From Candidatus Desulfobacillus denitrificans (lineage in GTDB: Bacteria; Pseudomonadota; Gammaproteobacteria; Burkholderiales; Rhodocyclaceae): 64,000 nt of DNA. Within the stretch, counting starts at the first letter, position 1. Each line of letters starts with the position of its first letter. Under the pieces are notes generated by a model. That model worked only from the letters and a program-made list of their open reading frames with translations, was not told the DNA's origin and searched no databases. Below are positions 18,835 through 26,779 of this stretch, in pieces. The DNA is taken from positions 1,469,390 to 1,533,389 of the forward strand of contig AP021857.1 in assembly GCA_017347485.1 (NCBI GenBank). Direction: 5' to 3'. A program made the position numbers and the translations under genes.

Positions 18835-19208
18835 TCGCGAAACTCGCCATCCTCGTCTGGTCGCTCGTGCCGGAGCGGCCCGAGCTTGCCGCCGCGCCCT
18901 TCGTGTACGCCGCCACCGCCTGCGCCATGGACTGCGAGGTGGAGATCCATTTCGCCGGCACCGCGGTGAAGCTGCTCGCCCCCGGCGTGGCCGAAGCCAT
19001 GCACCCCTCCGCCGGACGCGAGCGCTCGATCCACGACTTCATGCGCGATGCAGCGGAGCAGGGCGCCGCCTTCTACGGCTGCCAGATGGCGCTGCGCGCC
19101 CACGGCCTGGCCGACCGCAGCCTCATCCCGGAGTATTCGGGCGCCGCGGGCGCCGCCGCCTTCGTCGCGCGCACCCTCGATCCCGAGTGGCGCACCATGA
19201 TCTTCTAG
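18831..19208 (+). CDS. DsrE-family protein
   Basis: A 125-residue protein with the DsrE/F-like alpha/beta pattern: hydrophobic strand KLAILVWSLV, a helix with the pair YAATACAMDCEVEIHF, then GCQMALRAHGL near residue 85. Cys residues in ACAMDC and YGCQ occupy positions where DsrE-like sulfur carriers have reactive cysteines, but the assignment as a sulfur carrier is inference. Translation starts with GTG inside the stop of the GcvH-like gene, so the two products are probably made in fixed ratio. The C-terminus ends DPEWRTMIF. Confidence 0.6.
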   Translation: MIAKLAILVWSLVPERPELAAAPFVYAATACAMDCEVEIHFAGTAVKLLAPGVAEAMHPSAGRERSIHDFMRDAAEQGAAFYGCQMALRAHGLADRSLIPEYSGAAGAAAFVARTLDPEWRTMIF

Positions 19209-19230
19209 CCCGCGGCAAGGAAAGCACGAA

Positions 19231-19746
19231 ATGGAATCGGGTCTGATCGTTGCCGCCACTGCCGCCATCCTGCTGTCCGCCTGCGCCGGCATCCATGGCG
19301 GCGGTCCCTCGGCCGAAGCCAAGCTGGCGCCCACCCGGGGCCACGCCACCACCGGCACCGTCGTCTTCGTGCAGAAGGGCCGGAACGCCGAAGTGGCGGC
19401 CCATGTCTCCGGCCTCACCCCTGGCGCGCACGCCTTCCACATCCACGAGAAGGGTGACTGCAGCGCGCCCGACGGCATGAGTGCCGGGGGCCACTTCAAC
19501 CCCGGCGGCCAGCCGCATGGCCATCCGCAGCAGGGCCCGCACCATGCGGGAGACATGCCCCAACTGGAAACCGATGCCTACGGCAATGCGCGGCTCGTCG
19601 CCGTGCTGCCGGGACTGACTTTGGAGGGCGCCAGCGGCATCGTCGGCAAGGGCGTCATCGTGCACGCCGCACCGGACGACTTCCAGACCCAGCCTGCCGG
19701 CAACTCCGGCGCGCGCATGGCCTGCGGCGTGATCGTCAAGCGATGA
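19231..19746 (+). CDS. sodC: Superoxide dismutase [Cu-Zn], lipoprotein type
   Basis: A 171-residue periplasmic enzyme. The N-terminus has a lipobox-like LLSACAG (about 14-20), suggesting a membrane-anchored lipoprotein. Copper and zinc ligands are in place: HAFHIHEKGDC, GGHFNPGG, HHAGDMP, VIVHAAPDDF, and the C-terminal GNSGARMACGVI with the disulfide cysteine and active-site arginine. The loop GGQPHGHPQQGPHHAG is His-rich, as in several bacterial SodC. Its stop overlaps the next start (ATGA). Confidence 0.94.
   Translation: MESGLIVAATAAILLSACAGIHGGGPSAEAKLAPTRGHATTGTVVFVQKGRNAEVAAHVSGLTPGAHAFHIHEKGDCSAPDGMSAGGHFNPGGQPHGHPQQGPHHAGDMPQLETDAYGNARLVAVLPGLTLEGASGIVGKGVIVHAAPDDFQTQPAGNSGARMACGVIVKR
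19599..19622 (-). repeat. 24-bp dispersed element, copy 6
   Basis: Minus-strand reading: AAAGTCAGT, spacer CCCGGCAGC, ACGGCG. It lies in sodC, antisense, and encodes AVLPGLTL. The LTL falls where SodC proteins normally have such residues, so the element here was not gained by insertion. Confidence 0.85.
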
Positions 19747-21332
19747 ACGACGAGAGGGCTTGTGTGAGGGCATCGATCGTTCGCAACCTGCTCCCGCTGG
19801 TGCTGTCGCTCCTGGCGGGGTGCGCGACGATCCGCGGCGATTACGTCGCGACGCCCTCGCAGGCCTTCGACCGGCCGGCCGAGACGGCGCTCGGACGTGC
19901 CCATGCCGCGGCCGCGGCCGGCCGGCCGGCGGAGCACTCCGCCTTCCGCCTCATCAACAACGGCGTCAGCGCACTGATGACGCGCGCCGCGCTGGCCGAC
20001 CTCGCCGAGCGCAGCCTCGACATCCAGTACTACATCTATGACCCCGACGAGACCGGCGCCTTCCTGCTCGAGCGCATCTTCGCCGCCGCCGAGCGCGGCG
20101 TGCGCGTGCGCATGATCCTCGACGATTACCTGCTGGCGCTCGACGACGCCATCCTGGCGAAGATCGACGCCCATCCCAACGTCGAGCTGCGCATCTTCAA
20201 TCCCTACCGCGACCGCGCGCGCTGGTCGCGGCCGCTGCAGATGCTCTTCAACCTCGACCGCCTCGGCCGGCGCATGCACAACAAGGTCTTCGCCGCCGAC
20301 GGCCAGATCGGCATCCTCGGCGGGCGCAACATCAGCAACCACTACATGGAGGGCGAGGCGGAGGCCAACTTCCGCGATGTCGACCTGCTGGCGAGCGGCC
20401 CGGTGATCCGCCAGGCGCTGGCCAGCTTCGACGCCTTCTGGAACAGCGAGATCGTCGTGCCGGTGGCCGCCTTCGAGGCGCGCCCGGCCGACAACGACGA
20501 CGGCCTGCGCTTCGCGAAGCTGCGCGAGGAGGCCGCCGCCGGGCGCGGGCCCTATGCCGAATATGGCCAGCGCAAGGCCGACCTCATGCGCCGCCTGCTG
20601 GCGGGGGAGGGCATGATCTGGGCCAAGGGGCGCGCCATCGCCGAGCCGCCGGTGCGACAGAAAGAGGGCGAGGCGAAGTCTTCCGCCGAGATCGCCCGCG
20701 CGCTGGCCATCGCCCGGCAGAACGCGAAGCGGGAAGTCACCTACGCCGTCGCCTACTTCGTGCCCGGCGAGCGCGGCGTGCAGCTGCTCTCCGAACTGGC
20801 GGCGCGCGGCGTGCGGGTGAGGATGCTCACCAATTCGCTCGCCTCGACCGACGTCGTCGCCGTGCACGCCGGCTATTCGAAGTACCGCGAGGGCCTGCTC
20901 GCCGGCGGCGTCGAGCTCTACGAATACCGCATCGACGCGAAGCGTCCCGAGCCGGGCGGCCACCGCCTGCGCCTGGGCAGCTCCGGCTCGGCGCTGCACG
21001 CCAAGATCGTCGTGCACGACCGCCGTCTGGTGTGGGTCGGCAGCGCCAACTTCGACCCGCGCTCGCGCCGCCTCAACACCGAGGCCGGCCTGCTCATCGA
21101 GAGCGAGGAACTGGCCGAGCGCCTGCTCTCCAGCATCGAATGGGACTTCTCGCCGCGCCACAGCTGGAAGCTCGAACTGGAGAGGGACGCGAACGGCGCC
21201 CGCCGCATCCTCTGGAACGGCGAGCGCGAGGGCAGGATGGTCAACCTGGAACAGGAACCCGACGCCGGTCTCCTGCGCCACCTCGGCGTGCTGTTCTATT
21301 CCATCCTGCCCGGGGTGGAAGACCTGCTCTGA
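19743..21332 (+). CDS. Phospholipase D / cardiolipin synthase-like lipoprotein (ClsC-like)
   Basis: A 529-residue protein with lipobox LLAGCAT (about residues 20-26). It has two HKD motifs, HNKVFAADGQIGILGGRN starting at H179 and HAKIVVHDRRLVWVGSANFD starting at H419; the pair forms one PLD active site. The architecture matches the YmdC/ClsC group, which make cardiolipin from phosphatidylglycerol plus phosphatidylethanolamine, but substrate cannot be read from sequence. It is coupled to sodC by a 4-base overlap. Its 3' end overlaps the convergent GNAT gene by 37 bp. Confidence 0.86.
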   Translation: MNDERACVRASIVRNLLPLVLSLLAGCATIRGDYVATPSQAFDRPAETALGRAHAAAAAGRPAEHSAFRLINNGVSALMTRAALADLAERSLDIQYYIYDPDETGAFLLERIFAAAERGVRVRMILDDYLLALDDAILAKIDAHPNVELRIFNPYRDRARWSRPLQMLFNLDRLGRRMHNKVFAADGQIGILGGRNISNHYMEGEAEANFRDVDLLASGPVIRQALASFDAFWNSEIVVPVAAFEARPADNDDGLRFAKLREEAAAGRGPYAEYGQRKADLMRRLLAGEGMIWAKGRAIAEPPVRQKEGEAKSSAEIARALAIARQNAKREVTYAVAYFVPGERGVQLLSELAARGVRVRMLTNSLASTDVVAVHAGYSKYREGLLAGGVELYEYRIDAKRPEPGGHRLRLGSSGSALHAKIVVHDRRLVWVGSANFDPRSRRLNTEAGLLIESEELAERLLSSIEWDFSPRHSWKLELERDANGARRILWNGEREGRMVNLEQEPDAGLLRHLGVLFYSILPGVEDLL

Positions 21333-21805
21333 CGCAGCACCACCGAGGTCTCGTTCTGCCGCTCGGAAATCGTCCAGTATTTCCGCAGCAGCGCCGTCTT
21401 CTCCGCCTCGCCGACGAGTTCGAAGCCGTGGCGGCGGTAAAAATCGATGGCCCAGGCGGCGGCGCGCCAGGTGCCGACCAGCACCGGGCGGGCGGTCAGC
21501 GTGAGCAGATGCGACAGCAGCCTGCCGCCGATGCCGCCGCGGCGCGCGCGCGTGGCGACGTAGGCGTGGCGGATCAGCGTCACGTCCTGCACGTCCTGGA
21601 TGCCCATCACGCCGAGCAGCGCGCCGCCCTCGAACCAGCCGAAGAAGCGCACGCCGGCGGCGATCTCGCCGCGCAATTCCGCCTCGGACATGTACGGTTC
21701 GTGCAGGCAGTCGTCCGGCACGTGGCCGCGATAGGCGCGCGCCGCGTCGTCGATGACGGCGCACAGGGCGGGGATGTCGGCTTCGCCGCAGGGCGCGATC
21801 GTCAT
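21296..21805 (-). CDS. GNAT-family N-acetyltransferase
   Basis: A 169-residue acetyltransferase. The acetyl-CoA loop is ATRARRGGIGGRLLSHLL (motif A, about 85-102), followed by AWAIDFYRRHGFELVG (motif B). Upstream, the HPEYMSEAEL-like segment (CLHEPYMSEAELRGEI) and GWFEGGALLGVMGIQDV are typical of this small GNAT subgroup. The acceptor is unknown. The tail (about the last 12 residues) overlaps the 3' end of the opposing phospholipase D gene. Confidence 0.8.
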   Translation of the reverse strand: MTIAPCGEADIPALCAVIDDAARAYRGHVPDDCLHEPYMSEAELRGEIAAGVRFFGWFEGGALLGVMGIQDVQDVTLIRHAYVATRARRGGIGGRLLSHLLTLTARPVLVGTWRAAAWAIDFYRRHGFELVGEAEKTALLRKYWTISERQNETSVVLRQSRSSTPGRME

Positions 21806-21823
21806 GGCGGCTCAGCGCGGAGA

Positions 21824-21847
21824 AAAGTCAGTCCGTGCAGGACGGCG
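21824..21847 (+). repeat. 24-bp dispersed element, copy 7 (intergenic)
   Basis: AAAGTCAGT, spacer CCGTGCAGG, ACGGCG. It lies in the 62-bp gap just 3' of the isochorismatase-like gene (minus strand). Read with that gene, it presents a short GTCC/GGAC stem followed by TGACTTTT. Confidence 0.88.
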
Positions 21848-21867
21848 AAGGGCAGGGCGGCTCCTGC

Positions 21868-22416
21868 CTACGGCTCGGCGCACAGCTCGTCGGTCGGCCG
21901 CACGCGGGCGAACAGGCCGTTGAGGCCGGCGAGGTAGGCCAGCTGCACGGCGGCGGCCTCGATGCGCTGCGCGCCGAATTGCAGGTCGCGCGTGGCGCAG
22001 GCATCCGCCGCGAGCGAACACTGGAAGCCGAGGTCGGCCGCCGCGCGCACCGTCGAATCCACGCACATGTGCGTCATCATGCCGGCGAACACCAGCTTCG
22101 TCGCGCCGGCCGCGCGCAGCGCCTCGAGCAGCCCCGTCTCGCGGAAGCTGTTCGGGAAGTGCTTCACCACCACCGTTTCGCTCCCATTCGGTCGCACTTC
22201 CTGATGGATCTCGGCGCCCGGCGTGCCGGGCAGGAAGAAGGTCGCCCCGGGGCGCGTGGCGATGTGCTGCACATGGAAGACCGGCAGGCCGCGCTGCCGG
22301 AAGGCCTGCAGCAGCCGCGCCGCCTGCGCCACCGCCGCCTCTGCGCTCACCAGTTCCATCGTGCCGCCGGGGAAGTAGTCGTTTTGCAGGTCGATGAGGA
22401 TGAGGGCGGTGGTCAT
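21868..22416 (-). CDS. Isochorismatase-like cysteine hydrolase
   Basis: A 182-residue hydrolase of the isochorismatase/nicotinamidase fold. The triad is visible: D in ALILIDLQNDYF (residue about 10), K in VVVKHFPNSF (about 94) and C in FAGMMTHMCVDSTVR (about 127). TEL-type active-site loops are missing, so the substrate cannot be named; nicotinamidase, ureidoacrylate amidohydrolase-like or other amide hydrolysis are possible. The chosen start is MTTALILIDL; 13 further in-frame codons upstream are not supported. Confidence 0.82.
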   Translation of the reverse strand: MTTALILIDLQNDYFPGGTMELVSAEAAVAQAARLLQAFRQRGLPVFHVQHIATRPGATFFLPGTPGAEIHQEVRPNGSETVVVKHFPNSFRETGLLEALRAAGATKLVFAGMMTHMCVDSTVRAAADLGFQCSLAADACATRDLQFGAQRIEAAAVQLAYLAGLNGLFARVRPTDELCAEP

Positions 22417-22470
22417 AATCTCAGAGTTGCGAGTGACGCCTTTTCGGGCAAGCAATTGGTCGACGCCGCA

Positions 22471-23094
22471 TCAGATCGCTTCAATTTCCTTGAGCGTTTT
22501 GCCGCCTTTGTTTTTCCATGCGGTAAGGCCATTTGCAACAGCTCCTTTGTTCTTACAGAAAAGCTCCGTCTGCGGCTTCTGACTCTTTGAGGAGCCAGAG
22601 ATCGGCGTTAGGAGATCGGAACCGAGTACGGGCAGTACCTGTTGAATTCGCGAGAGAAAGACTTCAATGTCTTCTCGATCCGATTCGGGGAGTTTCGGGT
22701 TGCTCGTGTTGGCGTTTTCAAGGCGATAGCGGCCGGCTTTCCTGGCTTCCGAGAGAAGTCGGTTTTCAAGGTAGCGAATGTGTGCCTTGGTAAGATTTTC
22801 GTCCTTGCTGACAAAGACGACTACGGAATTCCAGAAGTCCCGCGCCTTGTGCTGCTTGAGGCGGTCACGAATCACTTCGGCCTCGCCGATATACGCCAAG
22901 GCTTCTCCGCTCTCAGGATCAGATCCGAAAAGGAAGTAGATGCCGGCACTCCCCGCCTCCTCGCGAACAAGCAAGTCTTCAAGTTCAATTCTCGGAGCGG
23001 CGAGGGCCTTGCCAGTCCAGTTTGAAACCTCCCCGACACGCAACCGCTTCGCATCGCCGTGCGGGAGAAAGAGTTTGATGGTGGCGGATGTCAT
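22471..23094 (-). CDS. GIY-YIG nuclease-family protein
   Basis: A 207-residue protein with a GIY-YIG domain in the middle: GIYFLFGSDPESG then AYIGEAEVIRDRLKQHK (about residues 52-84), with the catalytic R (RDRL) and a downstream E in RYLENRLL. The family often continues into a DUF4357 domain of about 50-60 residues; here only about 40 residues (from PQTELFCKNKG) remain, so the C-terminus may be short or truncated. Base composition is clearly less GC-rich than its neighbours, which points to recent acquisition. The specific role (defence, repair or selfish) is unknown. Confidence 0.72.
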   Translation of the reverse strand: MTSATIKLFLPHGDAKRLRVGEVSNWTGKALAAPRIELEDLLVREEAGSAGIYFLFGSDPESGEALAYIGEAEVIRDRLKQHKARDFWNSVVVFVSKDENLTKAHIRYLENRLLSEARKAGRYRLENANTSNPKLPESDREDIEVFLSRIQQVLPVLGSDLLTPISGSSKSQKPQTELFCKNKGAVANGLTAWKNKGGKTLKEIEAI

Positions 23095-23174
23095 GGGATA
23101 GCCAGCGTGAAGCAAACGTCATGAATATACACCCGGCTTGCTATAGCCGGAATGGCAGGGGTGGCACTTGGGGA

Positions 23175-23198
23175 AAAGTCAGTCCCCGCAGGACGGCG
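23175..23198 (+). repeat. 24-bp dispersed element, copy 8 (gene end)
   Basis: AAAGTCAGT, spacer CCCCGCAGG, ACGGCG. It overlaps the stop codon of the YdjM-like gene: the TCA at 23179-23181 inside AAAGTCAGT is the TGA stop on the minus strand. Confidence 0.88.
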
Positions 23199-24261
23199 GG
23201 GATGGGGGGTACGGCAACTGTCGAGCGATTTCGAGCCGCGGCGGCGGCAGGGGACGATAGCCTTCGGCGCGGCCGGTGATTTCCTGCCAGAGTTCGCCGA
23301 GGGGAATCTTGCGCTCGCGGTCGCGGGCGACCCATTCGGTGGGGACGGGCTGGGCGGGCTTGAAGCGCACGCCCCAGATCGGCTCGAAGGCATCAGTGGC
23401 GAGCGAGTAGCGGGCGTCGGCGATCACGCTCGAGTCGCGCGGGGCGCGCGTCACCCAGCCGGCGGAGAAGTAGCGGAAGCGCTGGAAGTCGCGGCGGACG
23501 CGCGGGTCGGCGCGCTCGGCGTCGGTGAGGTGGTGCTCGTCCATGTGCGCCATGCGCGCGCCGGCCTTCCATTGCGCGTCGCCGGCGAGCGGCAGGCGCA
23601 CGCGGTCGGCGTGGAGCGTGTCGCCGCTGCGGTAGAGTGTGCGCCAGACGAGCGGGTTGCCGACGGTGGGGAAGATCTCCTGCCGGTCGATCGGGTGGCC
23701 GCGCGAGCGGGCGATGTGCTCGAGCGCCGCTTCCGCCTTGTCGCGCTGCCAGCTTGCCGCGCCGACGTAGGCGAGGCACAGCGCCAGCGCGGCGACGGCC
23801 GGCGCGCGCGATTGCCTGCGCGCGGCGAAGAACAGGCCGAGCAGCAGGAACAGGGTGAACAGCGGCCCGATGGTGGTCATCAGGTTCCACGAGGCGCGCG
23901 CCGGCGAGAAGGGCCACAGCAGGTGCGTGCCGTAGGTGGTGCAGGCGTCGAGCACGCCATGGGTGGCGTAGCCGATGACGCCCGCCGCCAGCACGCCGCG
24001 CCATTGTTCGCGGTATTTCCGCAAAGTCAGCCACGGCAGGGCGGCGATTGCGCCGCCGAGCGGGAGGGCGGCGAAGGCATGCGTGAACTGGCGGTGGTGC
24101 TCGATGTTGAGCAGCGGGTCGGCGTCGCTGTGGATGAAGAAGTCGACGTCGGGCAGCATGCCGGCGGCGGCGCCGATCATCCAGCCGGCGTGGCCAAGGC
24201 GGCGGCCGAGCACGGCCTTGGCGGCGACGGCGCCGAGCAGGCCGTGGGTCAGCGGGTCCAT
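23179..24261 (-). CDS. YdjM-like metal-dependent membrane hydrolase
   Basis: A 360-residue inner-membrane protein of the LexA-regulated YdjM/DUF457 group. It begins MDPLTHGLLGAVAAKAVLG with the conserved early histidine; further conserved polar residues are in LPDVDFF, HHRQFTHAF and ATHGVLDACTTYG. At least four membrane helices occupy residues 20-190, followed by a soluble C-terminal domain. The biochemical role of the family is not established. The final residues (PPSPPSCGD) are encoded by a 24-bp repeat copy that also supplies the stop codon, and a degenerate copy lies within the gene. Confidence 0.8.
   Translation of the reverse strand: MDPLTHGLLGAVAAKAVLGRRLGHAGWMIGAAAGMLPDVDFFIHSDADPLLNIEHHRQFTHAFAALPLGGAIAALPWLTLRKYREQWRGVLAAGVIGYATHGVLDACTTYGTHLLWPFSPARASWNLMTTIGPLFTLFLLLGLFFAARRQSRAPAVAALALCLAYVGAASWQRDKAEAALEHIARSRGHPIDRQEIFPTVGNPLVWRTLYRSGDTLHADRVRLPLAGDAQWKAGARMAHMDEHHLTDAERADPRVRRDFQRFRYFSAGWVTRAPRDSSVIADARYSLATDAFEPIWGVRFKPAQPVPTEWVARDRERKIPLGELWQEITGRAEGYRPLPPPRLEIARQLPYPPSPPSCGD
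24023..24046 (+). repeat. 24-bp dispersed element, degenerate copy
   Basis: AAAGTCAGC, spacer CACGGCAGG, GCGGCG: two mismatches in the 15 conserved positions, spacing intact. It is antisense within the YdjM-like gene. Confidence 0.55.
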
Positions 24262-24268
24262 CTGCGGC

Positions 24269-25066
24269 TCAGGCCTTCAGATTGGCATTGAGGTGCGGCG
24301 CGATGATCTGCAGGAGCTGGGCGAAGACCTTCGGGTTGCCGCCGACGATGTTGCCGGTCTCGAGGTAGTTCTGCTCGCCGGCAAGGTCGCCGACGAGGCC
24401 GCCGGCCTCGGTGATGAGCAGCGCGCCGGCCGCCATGTCCCAGGGCGACAGGCCGAGCTCCCAGAAGCCGTCGATGCGCCCGGCCGCGACCCAGGCGAGG
24501 TCGAGCGCGGCGGCGCCGGGACGGCGCACGCCGGCGGTCTTGTGCATCATGTCGCGGAAGATGCCGAGGTAGGCGTCGACGTGCTCGAAGTAGCGGAAGG
24601 GGAAGCCGGTGCCGATCAGCGCCTCGTTCATCTTGGCTCGCTTGGAGACGCGGATGCGCCGCTCGTTGAGGTAGGCGCCGGCGCCCTTGCTGGCGGTGAA
24701 CAGCTCGTTGCGGTTCGGGTCGTAGATGACGGCATGCTGGAGCACGCCCTTCTGCGTCTGGGCGATGGAGATGCAGTATTGCGGGAAGCCGTGGATGAAG
24801 TTGGTGGTGCCGTCGAGCGGATCGATGATCCAGACGAAATCGGAGTCGCCGGAGGCGCCGGACTCCTCTGCTAGAATCGCGTGGTCCGGATACGCCTCGT
24901 GCAGCACGCCGATGATGGCCTCCTCGGCGGCCTTGTCGACCTCGGTGACGAAATCCTTGTCGCGCTTGGCGCTCACCTTGATCTGTTCGACGTCGCGCGA
25001 GGCGCGGTTGATGATGCCGCCGGCGCGTCGCGCGGCCTTGACGGCGATGTTGAGTGTCGGGTGCAT
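24269..25066 (-). CDS. suhB: Inositol-1-monophosphatase SuhB
   Basis: A 265-residue Mg-dependent phosphatase. The metal-binding motifs are present: AILAEESG (about 67-74), [16 protein letters not shown] (about 85-100) and [15 protein letters not shown] near 210. SuhB dephosphorylates inositol phosphates and in E. coli also joins the ribosomal RNA antitermination complex. It is transcribed divergently from trmJ across a 55-bp gap, an arrangement common in proteobacteria. Confidence 0.93.
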   Translation of the reverse strand: MHPTLNIAVKAARRAGGIINRASRDVEQIKVSAKRDKDFVTEVDKAAEEAIIGVLHEAYPDHAILAEESGASGDSDFVWIIDPLDGTTNFIHGFPQYCISIAQTQKGVLQHAVIYDPNRNELFTASKGAGAYLNERRIRVSKRAKMNEALIGTGFPFRYFEHVDAYLGIFRDMMHKTAGVRRPGAAALDLAWVAAGRIDGFWELGLSPWDMAAGALLITEAGGLVGDLAGEQNYLETGNIVGGNPKVFAQLLQIIAPHLNANLKA

Positions 25067-25121
25067 GGCTATCCGTTAATGAGCGTGCTGCCCGAGGGCG
25101 GCGAAGAAGGCGGCATTGTAT

Positions 25122-25844
25122 ATGAACAATCCACTCGACCGCATCCGCATCGTCCTCTCCCATCCCAGCCATCCGGGCAACGTCGGCGCCGCCGCGCGCG
25201 CCATGAAGACGATGGGCCTGTCGCGGCTGTACCTGGTGAGTCCGCCCGCCGATCCCGAAGGCGTGGGGCGCGCCCGTTCCTCGAACGCGCGCGACGTGCT
25301 GGAGGGCGCCGTTGTCTGCGCCGCGCTGGAGGAGGCGCTGGCCGGCACGGTGTTCGTGGCGGCGATGACGGCGCGCAGCCGCGAGATGGCGCCGCCGCCG
25401 CAGTGGGCGCGCGCCGCCGCGCCGAAGATCGTCGGCGCCACCGCGCATGGCGATGTCGCGCTGGTGTTCGGCAACGAGACGGCGGGGCTCTCCAACGAGG
25501 AAGTGGCGCTGTGCCGGCTGCCGGTGATGATTCCGACCAATCCCGACTATTCCTCGCTCAACCTCGGCGCGGCGGTGCAGGTGATGGGCTACGAGCTGCG
25601 CCTGGCGGCGCTCGATCCGGGCGCGCCGCCGGCGCCGGAGAATCCGCCGGCCGGCTTCGAGGAGATCCGGCTCTTCTACGAACACCTCGAGGCCGCCGTC
25701 ACGCAGAGCGGCTTTCTCGATCCGGCCCACCCGAAGCGCCTGATGCCACGCCTGCGCCGCCTGTTCGACCGCATCGGCCTCGAGCGCGACGAGGTCAGCC
25801 TGCTGCGCGGCATGCTCAAGACCTTCATGAATAAGAACTGCTAA
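25122..25844 (+). CDS. trmJ: tRNA (cytidine/uridine-2'-O-)-methyltransferase TrmJ
   Basis: A 240-residue SPOUT methyltransferase that 2'-O-methylates position 32 of tRNA. Trefoil-knot motifs: HPGNVGAAARAMKTMGL (about 15-31), VFGNETAGLSNEEV (about 110-123) and IPTNPDYSSLNLGAAVQVMGYEL (about 133-155). The start is ATG 25122; a TTG two codons upstream is an unneeded alternative. It is followed by cysE and then the isc genes, a gene order seen in many beta- and gammaproteobacteria. Confidence 0.94.
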   Translation: MNNPLDRIRIVLSHPSHPGNVGAAARAMKTMGLSRLYLVSPPADPEGVGRARSSNARDVLEGAVVCAALEEALAGTVFVAAMTARSREMAPPPQWARAAAPKIVGATAHGDVALVFGNETAGLSNEEVALCRLPVMIPTNPDYSSLNLGAAVQVMGYELRLAALDPGAPPAPENPPAGFEEIRLFYEHLEAAVTQSGFLDPAHPKRLMPRLRRLFDRIGLERDEVSLLRGMLKTFMNKNC

Positions 25845-25887
25845 CACGATGAAACACGTGATGCGTTGTGATTGGATGGCGATAAAG

Positions 25888-25915
25888 TTGACCAAAACCG
25901 AGGGTTTTTTGTAAC
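25888..25915 (+). promoter_or_regulatory. Possible cysE promoter
   Basis: TTGACC (25888-25893), 16-nt spacer, TGTAAC (25910-25915) in the 101-bp AT-richer gap between trmJ and cysE. The -35 box is good and the -10 box only fair. Confidence 0.4.
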
Positions 25916-25945
25916 ATTTCAGCGTTTGCTGATGTTTGGGAACCC

Positions 25946-26701
25946 ATGATGTTTGCCCGCCTGCGTGAAGACATCGCCTGCGTATTCGACCGCGATCCCG
26001 CCGCCCGCACCACTTGGGAGGTGCTGACCTGTTATCCGGGCCTGCATGCCCTGGTCTTCCACCGTTTCAACCACTGGTTGTGGCGTATCGGGCTGAAATG
26101 GCTGGCGCGCCTGGGCTCGAACGTGGCGCGCTGGATGACGGGCATCGAGATCCATCCGGGCGCCACGATCGGCCGCCGTTTCTTCATCGACCACGGCATG
26201 GGTGTGGTGATCGGCGAGACGGCCGTGATCGAGGATGACTGCACGCTGTATCACGGCGTCACGCTGGGCGGCACCTCCTGGAACAAGGGCAAGCGCCATC
26301 CGACGCTGGAACGCGGCGTGGTCATCGGCGCCGGCGCCAAGGTGCTCGGCCCCATCACGCTGGGCGAGGGCGCCAAGGTCGGCTCCAACGCCGTGGTGGT
26401 GCGCGACGTGCCGGCGGGCGCGACCGCCGTCGGCATCCCGGCGCGCATCATCGAGGACCGCAGCGAGATCGCCCGTGAAATCAAGGCCGGCCAGATGGGT
26501 TTTTCGGCCTATGCGGTGACGCGCAACGAGGATGATCCCATGTCGCAGGCCATCCACGGCCTTTTGGACCATGCCGTCGAGACCGACCGCAGGATCGAGA
26601 AGTTATTGAAATGCCTGGAACAATCCGGAGTGTGCAGGGCCGACGAGCTGGCCACCGCCGACAAGTTCGACCCGCAGTATTTGAGCAAAATAGTTGACTG
26701 A
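25946..26701 (+). CDS. cysE: Serine O-acetyltransferase CysE
   Basis: A 251-residue left-handed beta-helix acetyltransferase that makes O-acetylserine for cysteine synthesis. The hexapeptide-repeat region carries [23 protein letters not shown] (His pair of the active site) and LYHGVTLGG. It is positioned immediately upstream of iscR, where cysteine is the sulfur source for the Isc system. The length and C-terminal tail match the shorter CysE/EpsC-NifP type. Its last codons overlap the first IscR site of the isc promoter. Confidence 0.94.
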   Translation: MMFARLREDIACVFDRDPAARTTWEVLTCYPGLHALVFHRFNHWLWRIGLKWLARLGSNVARWMTGIEIHPGATIGRRFFIDHGMGVVIGETAVIEDDCTLYHGVTLGGTSWNKGKRHPTLERGVVIGAGAKVLGPITLGEGAKVGSNAVVVRDVPAGATAVGIPARIIEDRSEIAREIKAGQMGFSAYAVTRNEDDPMSQAIHGLLDHAVETDRRIEKLLKCLEQSGVCRADELATADKFDPQYLSKIVD

Positions 26702-26714
26702 ACTAATCGGGATT
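26690..26714 (+). promoter_or_regulatory. IscR type 1-like binding site, upstream copy
   Basis: The half-sites ATAGTTGACT and TAATCGGGATT match the E. coli type 1 IscR consensus (ATASYYGACT-N5-AGTCRRSTAT) with about four mismatches. It covers the -35 box of the iscR promoter, as expected for repression by [2Fe-2S]-IscR. Confidence 0.65.
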
Positions 26715-26722
26715 CGTATAGT
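26694..26722 (+). promoter_or_regulatory. iscR operon promoter
   Basis: TTGACT (26694-26699), exactly 17 nt, TATAGT (26717-26722): each hexamer has one mismatch to consensus. The -35 box lies within the end of cysE. Overlapped by two IscR-like sites. Confidence 0.8.
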
Positions 26723-26742
26723 CGACTTAAATGTTCAAGTAT
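26718..26742 (+). promoter_or_regulatory. IscR type 1-like binding site, downstream copy
   Basis: ATAGTCGACT, AAA centre and TTCAAGTAT match the type 1 consensus at about 22 of 25 positions. It covers the -10 box and start region, with its centre 28 bp from the upstream site. Confidence 0.72.
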
Positions 26743-26779
26743 TAGGCGCGCAAGCGTCTTTTTTGGAGAGGATCCAAAC

